From assembly GCF_014384885.1 (NCBI RefSeq), contig NZ_JACRST010000009.1, positions 36,119 to 100,118 of the forward strand: a DNA stretch of 64,000 bases, in the 5' to 3' direction. This DNA comes from Ligaoa zhengdingensis. Its GTDB lineage: Bacteria; Bacillota; Clostridia; Oscillospirales; Ruminococcaceae. A model generated the notes under the pieces. It was given only the letters and a program-made list of their open reading frames with translations. It was not told where the DNA came from and searched no databases. Both the position numbers and the translations under genes were made by a program. This document shows positions 53,345 through 62,834 of this stretch, piece by piece (the first letter of the stretch is position 1; each line of letters starts with the position of its first letter).

Positions 53345-54646
53345 ATGAAACTGATCAAAGCGGAAAAGATTGAGACGAACAAATATCAGCTGGAAATCGC
53401 CATCGAGGCGGAGGAGTTTGAGGCCGCCGTTGAGAAGGCTTACCGCAAAGCGGTCAAGAATATCGTTATGCCCGGCTTCCGCAAGGGCAAAGCGCCCCGC
53501 AAGGTTGTCGAGAAGGCTTACGGCGAGGGTGTGTTTTATGAGGATGCGGTCAACGCCCTGTATCCCACCGCTTACAACGACGCGGTGAAGGAAGCGGGCA
53601 TCAAGCCGGTGGACCGCGCCGAGGTGGAGATGTCCGATGTGGACAAAAACGGATTCACCTTCACGGCGACCGTCACTGTTCAGCCTGAGGTTGCGGTGAA
53701 GGATTACAAGGGCATCAACGCGGTGAAATATATGGCCGAGGTCACCGACAAAGAGGTGGATGCGGAGCTACAGCAGCTGCGCGAGCGCGCTGGCCGTATC
53801 GTGCCCGTGGAGGGCCGCGTCTCCCAGATGGGCGACACCGCTGTGATCGACTTTGAAGGCTTCTGCGATGGGGTCGCGTTTGAAGGCGGTAAGGCGGAGA
53901 ACTTCCCGCTGCAGCTCGGTTCCGGCCAATTTATCCCCGGCTTTGAAGAGCAGGTCGCGGGCCGTGAGATCGGCCAGGAGTTCGACGTTGAGGTCACTTT
54001 CCCTGAGAACTACGGCGAGGAGAGCCTGGCTGGCAAGCCTGCTCTCTTCAAGTGCAAGCTCAACGAGCTCAAGACCAAGGAGCTGCCCGACCTCGACGAC
54101 GAGCTGGCCAAGGATATGAGCGACTTCTCCACCCTCGATGAGCTCAAGGCGGACATCAAGACCAAACTGCAGGAGCGCAAGGACAAGGACGCGCAGGACG
54201 ATGTGGAGAACCGCCTGATCGACGCGGTCATCGCCAACATGGAGGCCGAGGTGCCCGAGTGCATGTATGAGCACCGCATCGACCAGAGCGTGCGTGAGTT
54301 TGAATACCGTTTGCAGTCGCAGGGCCTTAACCTGAACGACTATCTCAAATATACCGGCTCCGATCTGGAGACCTTCCGCAAGACGTTCGCGGCACAGGCC
54401 GAGAAACAGGTGAAGATCCGTCTGGCGCTTGAGAAGATTGTGGAACTCGAGGGTATCCAGGCCACCGAGGAGGAGATCGAGGCCGAATATGCGAAGCTCG
54501 CAGAAAATTACGGCATGAAGGTCGAGCAGGTCAAGAAGGCCGTTTCCCCGGAAGAGGTCGGCGAGGATCTGGCGGTCAACAAGGCGATCGATCTGGTTCG
54601 CGACAGCGCCGTGATCACCGAGGGGCCCGCCCCTGTGCAGGAGTGA
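53345..54646 (+). CDS. tig: Trigger factor
   Basis: The protein has 433 residues from the ATG at 53345. The N-terminal ribosome-binding domain has the signature GFRKGKAPR near residue 45. The PPIase FKBP domain (about 150-240) reads GDTAVIDFEGFCDGVAFEGG, and the C-terminal helical chaperone arms follow. It binds nascent chains at the exit tunnel. The tig-clpP-clpX-lon order is classic. Confidence 0.97.
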   Translation: MKLIKAEKIETNKYQLEIAIEAEEFEAAVEKAYRKAVKNIVMPGFRKGKAPRKVVEKAYGEGVFYEDAVNALYPTAYNDAVKEAGIKPVDRAEVEMSDVDKNGFTFTATVTVQPEVAVKDYKGINAVKYMAEVTDKEVDAELQQLRERAGRIVPVEGRVSQMGDTAVIDFEGFCDGVAFEGGKAENFPLQLGSGQFIPGFEEQVAGREIGQEFDVEVTFPENYGEESLAGKPALFKCKLNELKTKELPDLDDELAKDMSDFSTLDELKADIKTKLQERKDKDAQDDVENRLIDAVIANMEAEVPECMYEHRIDQSVREFEYRLQSQGLNLNDYLKYTGSDLETFRKTFAAQAEKQVKIRLALEKIVELEGIQATEEEIEAEYAKLAENYGMKVEQVKKAVSPEEVGEDLAVNKAIDLVRDSAVITEGPAPVQE

Positions 54647-54895
54647 CCGGCAGGACGCAGCAAGGTTTTCCCCACATGGCGGCGGATGGGCGCATAGAAG
54701 CGGCGCAGACGGTCAATCCTCTTGATTGAAACCGCCGCGCCGCCTTCTCCGTTGTGCCAGCACCGGATCGGGTTGGCGTGTTTCGGGAGGGAGAGCTCCC
54801 CATTTGCGGCAAAAGGCGCGCCGCTCTCCGCACGGAGGGTGCGTCCGGATTTTTGAACAAAACTGATATGACGTGCGGAGAAATGGGTGAGTGTT

Positions 54896-55480
54896 ATGGC
54901 ACTGGTGCCAACCGTAATTGAACAGACCAACCGGGGCGAGCGCGCATACGATATCTATTCCCGCCTGCTCAACGACCGCATCGTGATGCTCTGCGACGAG
55001 GTGAACGATACCACCGCCAGCCTGGTGGTGGCGCAGCTGCTCTTCCTGGAAGGGCAGGACCCCGACAAGGACATTTCGCTTTATATCAACAGCCCGGGCG
55101 GCTCTGTGACCGCCGGCATGGCGATCTACGACACAATGAACTACATCAAATGCGACGTGTCCACTATCTGCCTCGGCATGGCCGCCTCGATGGGCGCATT
55201 TCTCTTGACCGCAGGCGCGAAGGGCAAGCGGTTTGCACTGCCCAACAGCGAGATCATGATCCATCAGCCGTCGGGCGGTTCGCAGGGCCAGGTCACAGAC
55301 ATCAAAATCCAGGCGGAGCGCCTCATTAAGATCAAAAAGAAGTTGAACCAGATGTTGGCCGACGCCACGGGGCAGCCTCTCGAGGTCATCGAGCGCGACA
55401 CCGAGCGCGACAACTTCATGTCCGCCGAAGAGGCGAAGCAGTACGGTTTGATCGACAAAGTGATCACCAAGGCTGAATAA
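54896..55480 (+). CDS. clpP: ATP-dependent Clp protease proteolytic subunit
   Basis: The 194-residue serine protease has the catalytic triad Ser98 (GMAASMGAF), His123 (MIHQPSGG) and Asp172 (RDTERDNFM). It forms a double heptamer capped by ClpX. A start 9 bases earlier (GTG at 54887) is possible. The 249-base gap after tig holds no gene I can support. Confidence 0.97.
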   Translation: MALVPTVIEQTNRGERAYDIYSRLLNDRIVMLCDEVNDTTASLVVAQLLFLEGQDPDKDISLYINSPGGSVTAGMAIYDTMNYIKCDVSTICLGMAASMGAFLLTAGAKGKRFALPNSEIMIHQPSGGSQGQVTDIKIQAERLIKIKKKLNQMLADATGQPLEVIERDTERDNFMSAEEAKQYGLIDKVITKAE

Positions 55481-55486
55481 AATCCC

Positions 55487-55523
55487 GGGCTGATCTGGTT
55501 TCACGGGTCAGCCCACGTTTTTT
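55487..55523 (+). terminator. Terminator between clpP and clpX
   Basis: GGGCTGA (55487-55493) pairs with TCAGCCC (55508-55514), followed by ACGTTTTTT. It may be partial, letting some transcripts read into clpX. Confidence 0.75.
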
Positions 55524-55551
55524 CCGAGATATAGATGGAGGACTTGAGCCA

Positions 55552-56877
55552 ATGGCCAACAGATATGACGACAATAAACCGTTGCGTTGCTCGTTTTGCG
55601 GAAAGACGCAGGATCAGGTGACGCGCATGATCGCGGGTTCGGGCGTGTGCATCTGCAACGAATGTGTCGAGCTTTGCCAACACGTGCTGGATGACGAGGG
55701 GTATGTGGCGCAGAAAAAGCGCGCCCCGCGCGAGGAACCCGAACTGGTGATCCCCAAGCCGCGCGAGATCAAGGAGACGCTCGACGAATACGTGATTGGG
55801 CAGGAGAAGGCGAAGGTCGCGCTCTCGGTCGCGGTGTACAACCACTACAAGCGCATCTACTTTGGGTCGGGGGCGGATGTGGACCTGCAAAAAAGCAATG
55901 TGCTGATGATCGGTTCCACCGGCGTGGGTAAGACGCTGCTCGCGCAGACGCTCGCACGGATTTTGGATGTGCCGTTCGCCATTGCGGATGCGACCACACT
56001 GACCGAAGCGGGTTATGTGGGCGAGGATGTGGAGAACATCCTGCTCCGTCTGATCCAGGCGGCGGATTTCGATATTCAGAAGGCCGAGCGCGGTATCATC
56101 TACATCGACGAGATCGACAAGATTGCGCGCAAGTCCGAAAACCCCTCGATCACCCGCGATGTGAGCGGCGAGGGGGTACAGCAGGCGTTGCTTAAAATTT
56201 TGGAGGGCACCGTCTCCAATGTGCCGCCACAGGGCGGGCGCAAGCATCCGCAGCAGGAGTTTATCCAGATCAACACCTCCAACATTCTGTTCATCTGCGG
56301 CGGTGCGTTCGACGGCATCGAGAAGATCATCGAAAAGCGCCTCAACCGTTCGGCATCGATCGGGTTCGGCGCGCAGCTGATCGACAAAAAGACCAAGGAA
56401 AAGGATTATCTTCTTCAAAATATTGAGGCGCACGACCTCGTGAAATTCGGCCTGATCCCCGAGTTGGTCGGCCGCGTACCGGTGATCGCGCCGCTCGAGA
56501 ACCTCGATGAGGAGGCGCTGGTGCGCATCCTGACCGAGCCCAAGAATTCGTTGCTCAAGCAGTATACCCGCCTGTTCGAGCTCGACGGCATCGCGCTCAA
56601 CTTTGAACAGGAGGCGCTGTCGGCGGTCGCCAAGAAGGCGATCGCACAGAAGGCCGGTGCGCGCGGCTTGCGCGGTATCATGGAGGGCATCCTCTCAGAT
56701 GCGATGTTCAACGCGCCGTCCGACCACACGATCGAGACCGTCACCGTGACTGCAGCCTGTGTGGAGGGCAAAGAACCTCCCCTGTACTCCTACAATCCTG
56801 CAAGAAAACCTTCAAAATTGCAGCTCTCAGCCAAGCGGGCGCAGCCCCGTTCCCGGTCCTCCTCTTCGGTTTCCTGA
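55552..56877 (+). CDS. clpX: Clp protease ATP-binding subunit ClpX
   Basis: The 441-residue AAA+ unfoldase has an N-terminal zinc finger (CSFCGKTQ and CICNECVELC), Walker A GSTGVGKTLLAQ, Walker B IIYIDEIDKI and the IGF loop (SIGFGAQ) that docks on ClpP. The last 20 residues are a basic, serine-rich tail (QPRSRSSSS) longer than in model ClpX. It follows clpP by 71 bases. Confidence 0.97.
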   Translation: MANRYDDNKPLRCSFCGKTQDQVTRMIAGSGVCICNECVELCQHVLDDEGYVAQKKRAPREEPELVIPKPREIKETLDEYVIGQEKAKVALSVAVYNHYKRIYFGSGADVDLQKSNVLMIGSTGVGKTLLAQTLARILDVPFAIADATTLTEAGYVGEDVENILLRLIQAADFDIQKAERGIIYIDEIDKIARKSENPSITRDVSGEGVQQALLKILEGTVSNVPPQGGRKHPQQEFIQINTSNILFICGGAFDGIEKIIEKRLNRSASIGFGAQLIDKKTKEKDYLLQNIEAHDLVKFGLIPELVGRVPVIAPLENLDEEALVRILTEPKNSLLKQYTRLFELDGIALNFEQEALSAVAKKAIAQKAGARGLRGIMEGILSDAMFNAPSDHTIETVTVTAACVEGKEPPLYSYNPARKPSKLQLSAKRAQPRSRSSSSVS

Positions 56878-56966
56878 TCGGGCGAGTGCGATCGGATAAG
56901 CGCTGCAAAGGGGCGCAGCCGGTGGAAATATTTGACCGCCGCGCCGCAGAATGTTGCAAGTATCGC

Positions 56967-57001
56967 GCCGGAGGGAATCCACCCTCCGGCTTGTTTTTTC
57001 T
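56967..57001 (+). terminator. Terminator after clpX
   Basis: GCCGGAGGG (56967-56975) pairs with CCCTCCGGC (56982-56990), followed by TTGTTTTTT. Confidence 0.88.
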
Positions 57002-57031
57002 TTTTGAAAATGCAGGATGGAATAATCTTAC

Positions 57032-57060
57032 TTGCAAAATTCACAATTATCCGCTATAAT
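57032..57060 (+). promoter_or_regulatory. Promoter for lon
   Basis: TTGCAA (57032-57037), 17-base spacer, consensus TATAAT (57055-57060), 84 bases before the start. No CtsR or CIRCE sites were seen. Confidence 0.75.
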
Positions 57061-57143
57061 GACTTCACAACAAAAAATGAGTGACAAAACCGGCTGGTTT
57101 TGAACCATAGATGTGAAAGGCAGCTTCCAAAGGAGGAATCAAG

Positions 57144-59576
57144 ATGGAAGAGAAACGCAAAGAGCAGGAAACCCCGGTCACCATGCCGATGCTGGCGCTG
57201 CGGGGGTTGGTGCTCTTCCCCAATATGGTGCTGCATTTTGAGGTGGGCCGCGAAAAATCGATGAGCGCGCTCAACCAAGCGATGAAAAATGACCAGAAAA
57301 TTTTTCTGGTTGCACAGAAAGACGTAAAGGTGGAGGACCCAGGCGAAAAGGATCTCTTCCGGGTGGGTGTTGTGGCAAAGATCCGCCAGATTCTCAAGGC
57401 GCAGGGTTCCACTCTGCGGGTGCTGGTGGAGGGCGACTACCGCGCGAAGATGCTGCGTCTCAACGATGCCGGTAACTACCTTGAGGCCACGGTGGAAAGC
57501 TATCCGTTAAAGACGCCCCGTTACCCGCGCACGGCCCTCTGCGACGCGCTGATGCGCACCGTCAAGGATATGTTCGAGGAATATTGCTACCTCACCCCCA
57601 AGATGCCGCGCGAAATGATTGTGAACGCGCTTTCAAGCGAAGATCCGGTTTACCTGGGCGAATACATAACCGCAAACATCCCCCTCAATGTGGAGGAGAA
57701 GCAGCGTATCCTCGAGGAATCGGTGATTGTCAAGCGGTTGGAGACGCTCGCAGGAATTTTGGAGAATGAGAACAACATCCTGAGTTTGGAAAAGGATATC
57801 TACGATAAGGTAAAGGATCAGATCGACCAGAACCAGCGCGACTACTTCCTGCGCGAGCAGATGAGGGTGATCTCTGAGGAGTTGGGCGAGACCGACAACC
57901 CGATTGAGGAAGCGGACGAGTACATGGCTAAGATCGATAAGCTCGCCCTCCCCGAGGAGTCGGATCAAAAGCTGCGGCAGGAGGTGGAGCGCCTTTCCCG
58001 CGTGCCGGGCAACTCCCAGGAGGCGGCGGTGATCCGAACCTATCTGGACACCTGCATCGAGCTGCCGTGGAACACCGCGACCAAAGAGAAGGCGGATGTG
58101 GCGCGCGCCAAAAGAATTCTGGATGCGGACCACTATGGGCTCGCCAAGGTCAAGGAGCGCATTCTCGAGCTGGTGGCGGTGCGCAAGCTCGCGCCGGACA
58201 TCAAGGGGCAGATCATCTGCCTGGTGGGCCCGCCGGGCGTCGGCAAAACTTCGGTGGCCAAGAGCATCGCGCGGGCGCTCGGCCGCAACTACACCCGCAT
58301 CTCGCTGGGCGGCGTGCGGGATGAATCGGATATCCGCGGACACCGCAAGACCTACGTGGGCTCCATGCCCGGCCGTATCATCAATGCGCTCAAGCTGGCG
58401 GGCAGCAAAAATCCGCTGATCCTGTTGGATGAGATCGACAAGCTGGGCAACGATTTCCGGGGCGATCCGTCCTCGGCGCTTTTAGAGGTGCTCGATTCCG
58501 AGCAGAACAGCGCGTTCCGCGACCACTATATCGAAATCCCGTTCGATCTGAGCGATGTGCTGTTCGTCACGACGGCAAACAACCTCGACGCCATTCCCGA
58601 CCCGCTGCGCGACCGCATGGAGGTGATTGAGCTCTCCAGCTACACCCGCGAAGAGAAATTCCAGATCGCGAAAAAATACCTGACCCCCAAGCAGGCCAAG
58701 CGCCACGGGCTGAGCGCCAGGACGTTCAAGCTCACCGACGACGCGATTTACGCACTCACCGATTTTTATACCCGCGAGGCGGGCGTGCGCACCCTCGAAC
58801 GTACCGTCGCGTCCCTCTGCCGCAAGGCTGCCAAACAGATTGTGGCGGGCGAGCACAAGAAGGTCACGATCAGCGGCAAGAATATCACCGAATATCTGGG
58901 CCCCCACAAGTTTCGCCCCGAGATGGTGGAGCCGAAAAATGAGATCGGGCTGGTCAACGGCCTGGCCTGGACCTCGGTGGGCGGCGAGATGCTGCAAATC
59001 GAGGTGGCGATCCTCGACGGATCGGGAAAGGTGGAGCTCACCGGCCAACTCGGCGACGTGATGAAGGAGTCTGCGCACGCGGCCATCAGCTACATCCGGT
59101 CCCGTGCCGCCTCGCTGCATATCGAACCCGATTTCTACAAGACCAAGGATATTCACATCCACATCCCTGAGGGTGCAATCCCCAAGGACGGCCCCTCGGC
59201 GGGCGTAACCATGTGCACCGCTGTGGCGTCCGCTCTTTCAGGTGCGCCGGTGCGCTACGATGTGGCTATGACCGGCGAAATCACCCTGCGCGGCCGGGTG
59301 CTGCCGATCGGCGGATTGAAGGAAAAGACGATGGCCGCTTACCGCGCGGGCATCAAGACCGTGGTGATCCCCAAGGAGAACGAGCCGGACTTGGCCGAGA
59401 TTGACCCCGTGGTGGCGAGCCATATCCAGTTTGTGCCGGCCGACCAGATCGACACGGTGCTCAAAACCGCGCTGATCTCCGCCTATGAATCCCGCTGTGT
59501 GCCGCCGGAGCTGGCCGCAGCGCCTCGGGTGAAAGCGGGAGAGATTTCCGCGCCGCAGGAAGCGATTACGCAGTAA
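57144..59576 (+). CDS. lon: ATP-dependent protease Lon
   Basis: The protein has 810 residues in the LonA layout: an N-terminal substrate domain (about 1-200), a coiled region, AAA+ with Walker A GPPGVGKTS and IRGHRKTYVGSMPGRI, and the protease domain with the Ser685-Lys726 dyad (PKDGPSAG and GGLKEKT). It degrades misfolded and regulatory proteins. The start follows AAAGGAGG. It leads a run with engB and lysA. Confidence 0.98.
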   Translation: MEEKRKEQETPVTMPMLALRGLVLFPNMVLHFEVGREKSMSALNQAMKNDQKIFLVAQKDVKVEDPGEKDLFRVGVVAKIRQILKAQGSTLRVLVEGDYRAKMLRLNDAGNYLEATVESYPLKTPRYPRTALCDALMRTVKDMFEEYCYLTPKMPREMIVNALSSEDPVYLGEYITANIPLNVEEKQRILEESVIVKRLETLAGILENENNILSLEKDIYDKVKDQIDQNQRDYFLREQMRVISEELGETDNPIEEADEYMAKIDKLALPEESDQKLRQEVERLSRVPGNSQEAAVIRTYLDTCIELPWNTATKEKADVARAKRILDADHYGLAKVKERILELVAVRKLAPDIKGQIICLVGPPGVGKTSVAKSIARALGRNYTRISLGGVRDESDIRGHRKTYVGSMPGRIINALKLAGSKNPLILLDEIDKLGNDFRGDPSSALLEVLDSEQNSAFRDHYIEIPFDLSDVLFVTTANNLDAIPDPLRDRMEVIELSSYTREEKFQIAKKYLTPKQAKRHGLSARTFKLTDDAIYALTDFYTREAGVRTLERTVASLCRKAAKQIVAGEHKKVTISGKNITEYLGPHKFRPEMVEPKNEIGLVNGLAWTSVGGEMLQIEVAILDGSGKVELTGQLGDVMKESAHAAISYIRSRAASLHIEPDFYKTKDIHIHIPEGAIPKDGPSAGVTMCTAVASALSGAPVRYDVAMTGEITLRGRVLPIGGLKEKTMAAYRAGIKTVVIPKENEPDLAEIDPVVASHIQFVPADQIDTVLKTALISAYESRCVPPELAAAPRVKAGEISAPQEAITQ

Positions 59577-59586
59577 GGAGAGAGCT

Positions 59587-60195
59587 ATGAATTGGAATCA
59601 GGTGGAGTTTGAGGCGTCCTATGGGCTGTTTTCACAGATCCCCCCTTGTGAGACGATTGAAATCGCGTTTTCCGGCCGTTCCAATGTCGGAAAGTCCTCG
59701 CTGATCAACAAAATTTTCAACCGGAAGTCGCTGGCTCGGGTGAGCTCGATGCCGGGCAAGACCACCACCATCAACTTTTTCCGGTTGGAGAAAGTGCGGT
59801 TTGCCGACCTGCCCGGCTACGGCTACGCTAAGGTATCGCGCTCGGAAAAGGATCGCTGGGCCGGGCTGATCAGCAACTATCTGCACAGCGACCGCGAAAT
59901 CGTGCTGGTGTTCCAATTGGTCGATATGCGCCATCCACCCACCAAGGACGACCTGCAAATGATCGATTACCTGATCGATTCGGAGACTCCGTTTGTGATC
60001 GCGCTGACCAAAGCGGATAAGTTGAGCAAGAAACAGCGGGAGGAGCGCCTCGCCGCGCTGCAGCAGGAGATCCCCTGCGCTGAACAGATCACGATGGTGG
60101 TAACATCGGCCGAAACGGGCGAGGGGATGGATGAGCTGCGCTCGATCATCGAGGAGCTCGCCGCCGAGGAGCTGGAAGGACCGGCTGAAGAATAA
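59587..60195 (+). CDS. engB: Ribosome biogenesis GTPase EngB/YsxC
   Basis: The 202-residue GTPase has G1 GRSNVGKSSLIN, the switch SSMPGKTTTINFF, G3 DLPGYGYAKV and G4 TKADKLSKKQ. It is required for 50S assembly. It starts 10 bases after lon (AAGGAGAG), an order shared by many Firmicutes. Confidence 0.97.
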   Translation: MNWNQVEFEASYGLFSQIPPCETIEIAFSGRSNVGKSSLINKIFNRKSLARVSSMPGKTTTINFFRLEKVRFADLPGYGYAKVSRSEKDRWAGLISNYLHSDREIVLVFQLVDMRHPPTKDDLQMIDYLIDSETPFVIALTKADKLSKKQREERLAALQQEIPCAEQITMVVTSAETGEGMDELRSIIEELAAEELEGPAEE

Positions 60196-60223
60196 GACAA
60201 AATTTATGAGGAGCGTGAGCACC

Positions 60224-61525
60224 ATGTTTGTATCCGATTGCTTAAACGTCAACGAGCTAGGCCACCTCACCATCGGCGGGTTGGATACCGTCGCACTGGC
60301 GGAGCGGTACGGAACCCCATTGTATGTGATGGATGAGGACCAGATCCGCCGCAACTGCCGCAAGTACAAGAGTTCCATCGACCGTTTTTACGGCGGCAAA
60401 GGGATTGCGGCCTATGCGAGCAAGGCGATGTGCTGCAAGGCGATGTGTAAAATCGCAATGGAAGAGGGCATGGGGCTGGATGTGGTCTCCGGTGGGGAGC
60501 TCTACACCGCAATGAGCGTGAATTTTCCCGCAGAGCGCATCTATTTTCACGGCAACAACAAGACGGTGGAGGAGATTGCCCAGGCGCTGCAGTACGGCGT
60601 GGGCCGCATCGTGGTGGATAACCTGACCGAGCTGGAGCTGCTCAACAGCCTGGCGGCATCGCGCGGCAAAAATGCCGATATCATGTTCCGCATCAAGCCT
60701 GGCATCGACGCCCACACCCATCAGTTTATCCGTACCGGCCAGATTGACAGCAAGTTCGGCCTTGCGTTGGAGACGGGCGAGGCGATGGATGCGGTAAAAA
60801 AGGCGCTGGCCCTCCCGCATATCAACCTCAAGGGGCTGCACTGCCACATCGGCTCGCAGATATTTGATATCAGCCCGTTCGAGCTGGCAGCGCAGGTGAT
60901 GCTGCGCTTTATCGCCGATATCAAGCGGGAGACCGGCGTGGAGCTGCACGAGCTCAACTTGGGCGGCGGCTTCGGCATCAAGTATGTGCCGGACCACCAG
61001 CCGGTGGAGTATGACCGCTATATGGAGAGCGTCTCCAAGGTGGTGCACGCCGCCTGCGCCGAGTTGGGGCTGGAAATCCCCTACATTATCATCGAACCGG
61101 GGCGCTCGGTGGTGGGCGATGCGGGCGTCACCCTCTACACCATCGGCGCAGTCAAGGAGATCCCGAACGTGCGCACTTATGTTTCGGTGGACGGCGGCAT
61201 GGCGGACAATCCGCGCTATATCCTGTATCAGTCGGAATACCATGCGATGGTTGCCAATAAGACCGGTCTCCAGCGGGATATGAAGGTGACGCTCGCAGGC
61301 AAATGCTGCGAGAGCGGCGACCTCATCGGCGAAGGGATGCTGATTCAACAGGCCAAGCCGGGGGACATCCTCGCGGTATTGGCCACCGGCGCGTACAACT
61401 ACTCGATGGCCTCCAACTATAACCGGCTGCCCAAGCCCGCCGTGGTGATGGTAAAGGACGGGGATTCCCGCGTGGTGATCCGCCGCGAAAGCTATGATGA
61501 ACTGCTGCAAAACGACCTCCTTTGA
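60224..61525 (+). CDS. lysA: Diaminopimelate decarboxylase
   Basis: The protein has 433 residues from the ATG at 60224 (GAGGAG upstream). This PLP enzyme decarboxylates meso-diaminopimelate to L-lysine. YASKAMCCKAM holds the PLP lysine, HCHIGSQIFD and ELNLGGGFGIKYV bind the cofactor, and EPGRSVVGDAG binds its phosphate. The last catalytic cysteine lies in KCCESGDL. It follows engB by 28 bases and ends in a terminator. Confidence 0.97.
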   Translation: MFVSDCLNVNELGHLTIGGLDTVALAERYGTPLYVMDEDQIRRNCRKYKSSIDRFYGGKGIAAYASKAMCCKAMCKIAMEEGMGLDVVSGGELYTAMSVNFPAERIYFHGNNKTVEEIAQALQYGVGRIVVDNLTELELLNSLAASRGKNADIMFRIKPGIDAHTHQFIRTGQIDSKFGLALETGEAMDAVKKALALPHINLKGLHCHIGSQIFDISPFELAAQVMLRFIADIKRETGVELHELNLGGGFGIKYVPDHQPVEYDRYMESVSKVVHAACAELGLEIPYIIIEPGRSVVGDAGVTLYTIGAVKEIPNVRTYVSVDGGMADNPRYILYQSEYHAMVANKTGLQRDMKVTLAGKCCESGDLIGEGMLIQQAKPGDILAVLATGAYNYSMASNYNRLPKPAVVMVKDGDSRVVIRRESYDELLQNDLL

Positions 61526-61543
61526 AATCATGGATGAAAACTG

Positions 61544-61572
61544 ACAGCCGCCCCATTCGGGCGGCTGTTTTG
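61544..61572 (+). terminator. Terminator after lysA
   Basis: ACAGCCGCCC (61544-61553) pairs with GGGCGGCTGT (61559-61568) over a 5-base loop, followed by TTTG. Confidence 0.85.
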
Positions 61573-61623
61573 CCCTCTCGTCCACAGTGTGCGGACAGAT
61601 TAGAAAAATTCACATTTCAGATG

Positions 61624-61655
61624 TTTACTTTCACAATTTAGTATGTTAAACTAAA
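61624..61655 (+). promoter_or_regulatory. Promoter with overlapping palindrome before the TrpR-family gene
   Basis: TTTACT (61624-61629), 17-base spacer, TAAACT (61647-61652). A palindrome TTTAGT-7-ACTAAA (61637-61655) covers the -10 and resembles the TrpR-type site in its CTA/TAG half-sites. The downstream gene encodes a TrpR-family repressor, so autoregulation is plausible. Confidence 0.55.
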
Positions 61656-61736
61656 CTTAAATATCAATTGGTTCGCTGCAAATGTGCGGGCGAATTTCTT
61701 CCCCCGTGCTTACCATACGATTTGGAGGGCATCTCA

Positions 61737-62039
61737 ATGAATTCAAAGCTGAAGGATATCAATGTAGAAATTCTATTCAAAGCTGTGCTTTCGCTGGAGA
61801 CAATGGAAGAATGTTACGACTTTTTTGACGATCTGTGCACGGTGCCGGAGCTCAAGGCCCTGTCCCAACGGCTTCAAGTGGCGAAAATGCTGGATGAGCA
61901 CAAGGTGTACAGCGACATCGTCAACGCGACCGGCGCGTCTACTGCGACGATCAGCCGTGTGAACCGCTCGCTCAACTACGGATGTGATGGCTACCGGATC
62001 GTATTTGACCGGATGGATGCCGCGAAGCAGGAAGATTGA
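61737..62039 (+). CDS. TrpR-family protein YerC/YecD
   Basis: The protein has 100 residues from the ATG at 61737 (TTGGAGGG upstream). LSLETMEECYDFFDDLCTVPELKALSQRLQVAKML and TGASTATISRVNRSLNYG match the YerC/YecD branch of TrpR, with a full HTH. Most members lack a known ligand. It sits directly before a methyltransferase gene (2-base gap). Target genes are unknown apart from its own promoter palindrome. Confidence 0.92.
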   Translation: MNSKLKDINVEILFKAVLSLETMEECYDFFDDLCTVPELKALSQRLQVAKMLDEHKVYSDIVNATGASTATISRVNRSLNYGCDGYRIVFDRMDAAKQED

Positions 62040-62041
62040 CA

Positions 62042-62833
62042 ATGTCATACACCTGTTTTGCCAACCACTACGACCGCCTCACGGGGAATGTATCCTATCC
62101 GGAACGGGCGCGGTATTTCGACCGGTTGATTCGGCAATATACAGATCGCGCTGAATTGATCCTGGATTTGGCGTGCGGAACAGGCAGCTTGACGGTGGAA
62201 TTGCTATCCCTCGGTTACGATGTGATCGGCGTGGACGGTTCGGCTGAAATGCTGTCTGTTGCTGCGTCCAAGGCGCCGGGCGCGCTGTTTTTGTGCCAGG
62301 ATATGGCCGAACTTAACCTTTATGGGACGATCGACGCCACCATCTGCGCCCTGGACAGTCTCAACCACATCATCGATGCGGATAAGCTCAGCCGTGTGAT
62401 CCGGCGGGTGACGCTGTTCACCGCGCCGGATGGGCTGTTCCTGTTTGACGTGAACACGGTCTATAAGCATCGCGAGGTGCTCGGGTGCAACACCTTTTTT
62501 TACGAAAACGACGACTGCTGCTGTGTCTGGCAGAATGAGTACCAGGAGCAGGATCATCTGGTGCAGATCGATCTCGACTTCTTTGTCAAAGAGGAGGGGG
62601 AGCGCTACCGCAGGGAAAGCGAAAGTTTCTGCGAACGCGCTTACGAGCGGGAGGAACTGGAACAGATGCTGCATAGCGCTGGGCTGGAGATCCTGGCGGT
62701 ATATGGGGACGATACGTTACAGCCCCCTCAGGAGGATACCCAGCGCCTGATCTATGTGACGCGCAAGCTGCCGCCCGAACGGGGCGGGATTGCTGCAAAC
62801 AACACCAAAAAGATTCGGATTCGGAGGAAATAG
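62042..62833 (+). CDS. Class I SAM-dependent methyltransferase
   Basis: The protein has 263 residues from the ATG at 62042. ILDLACGTGSLTVELLSLGYDVIGVDGSAEML is motif I and the acidic loop of SAM binding. A long insertion and the cysteine-rich YENDDCCCVWQNEY follow. Substrate unknown. It lies between the TrpR-like gene and hslO, 1 base from the latter. Confidence 0.88.
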   Translation: MSYTCFANHYDRLTGNVSYPERARYFDRLIRQYTDRAELILDLACGTGSLTVELLSLGYDVIGVDGSAEMLSVAASKAPGALFLCQDMAELNLYGTIDATICALDSLNHIIDADKLSRVIRRVTLFTAPDGLFLFDVNTVYKHREVLGCNTFFYENDDCCCVWQNEYQEQDHLVQIDLDFFVKEEGERYRRESESFCERAYEREELEQMLHSAGLEILAVYGDDTLQPPQEDTQRLIYVTRKLPPERGGIAANNTKKIRIRRK

Positions 62834-62834
62834 A

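Noticed and set aside
54647..54895. A shared repeat in the gaps after tig and after clpX (CCGCCGCGCCGC in both)
   Set aside because: Similarity is limited to a short GC-rich string that can arise by composition; the flanks do not align.
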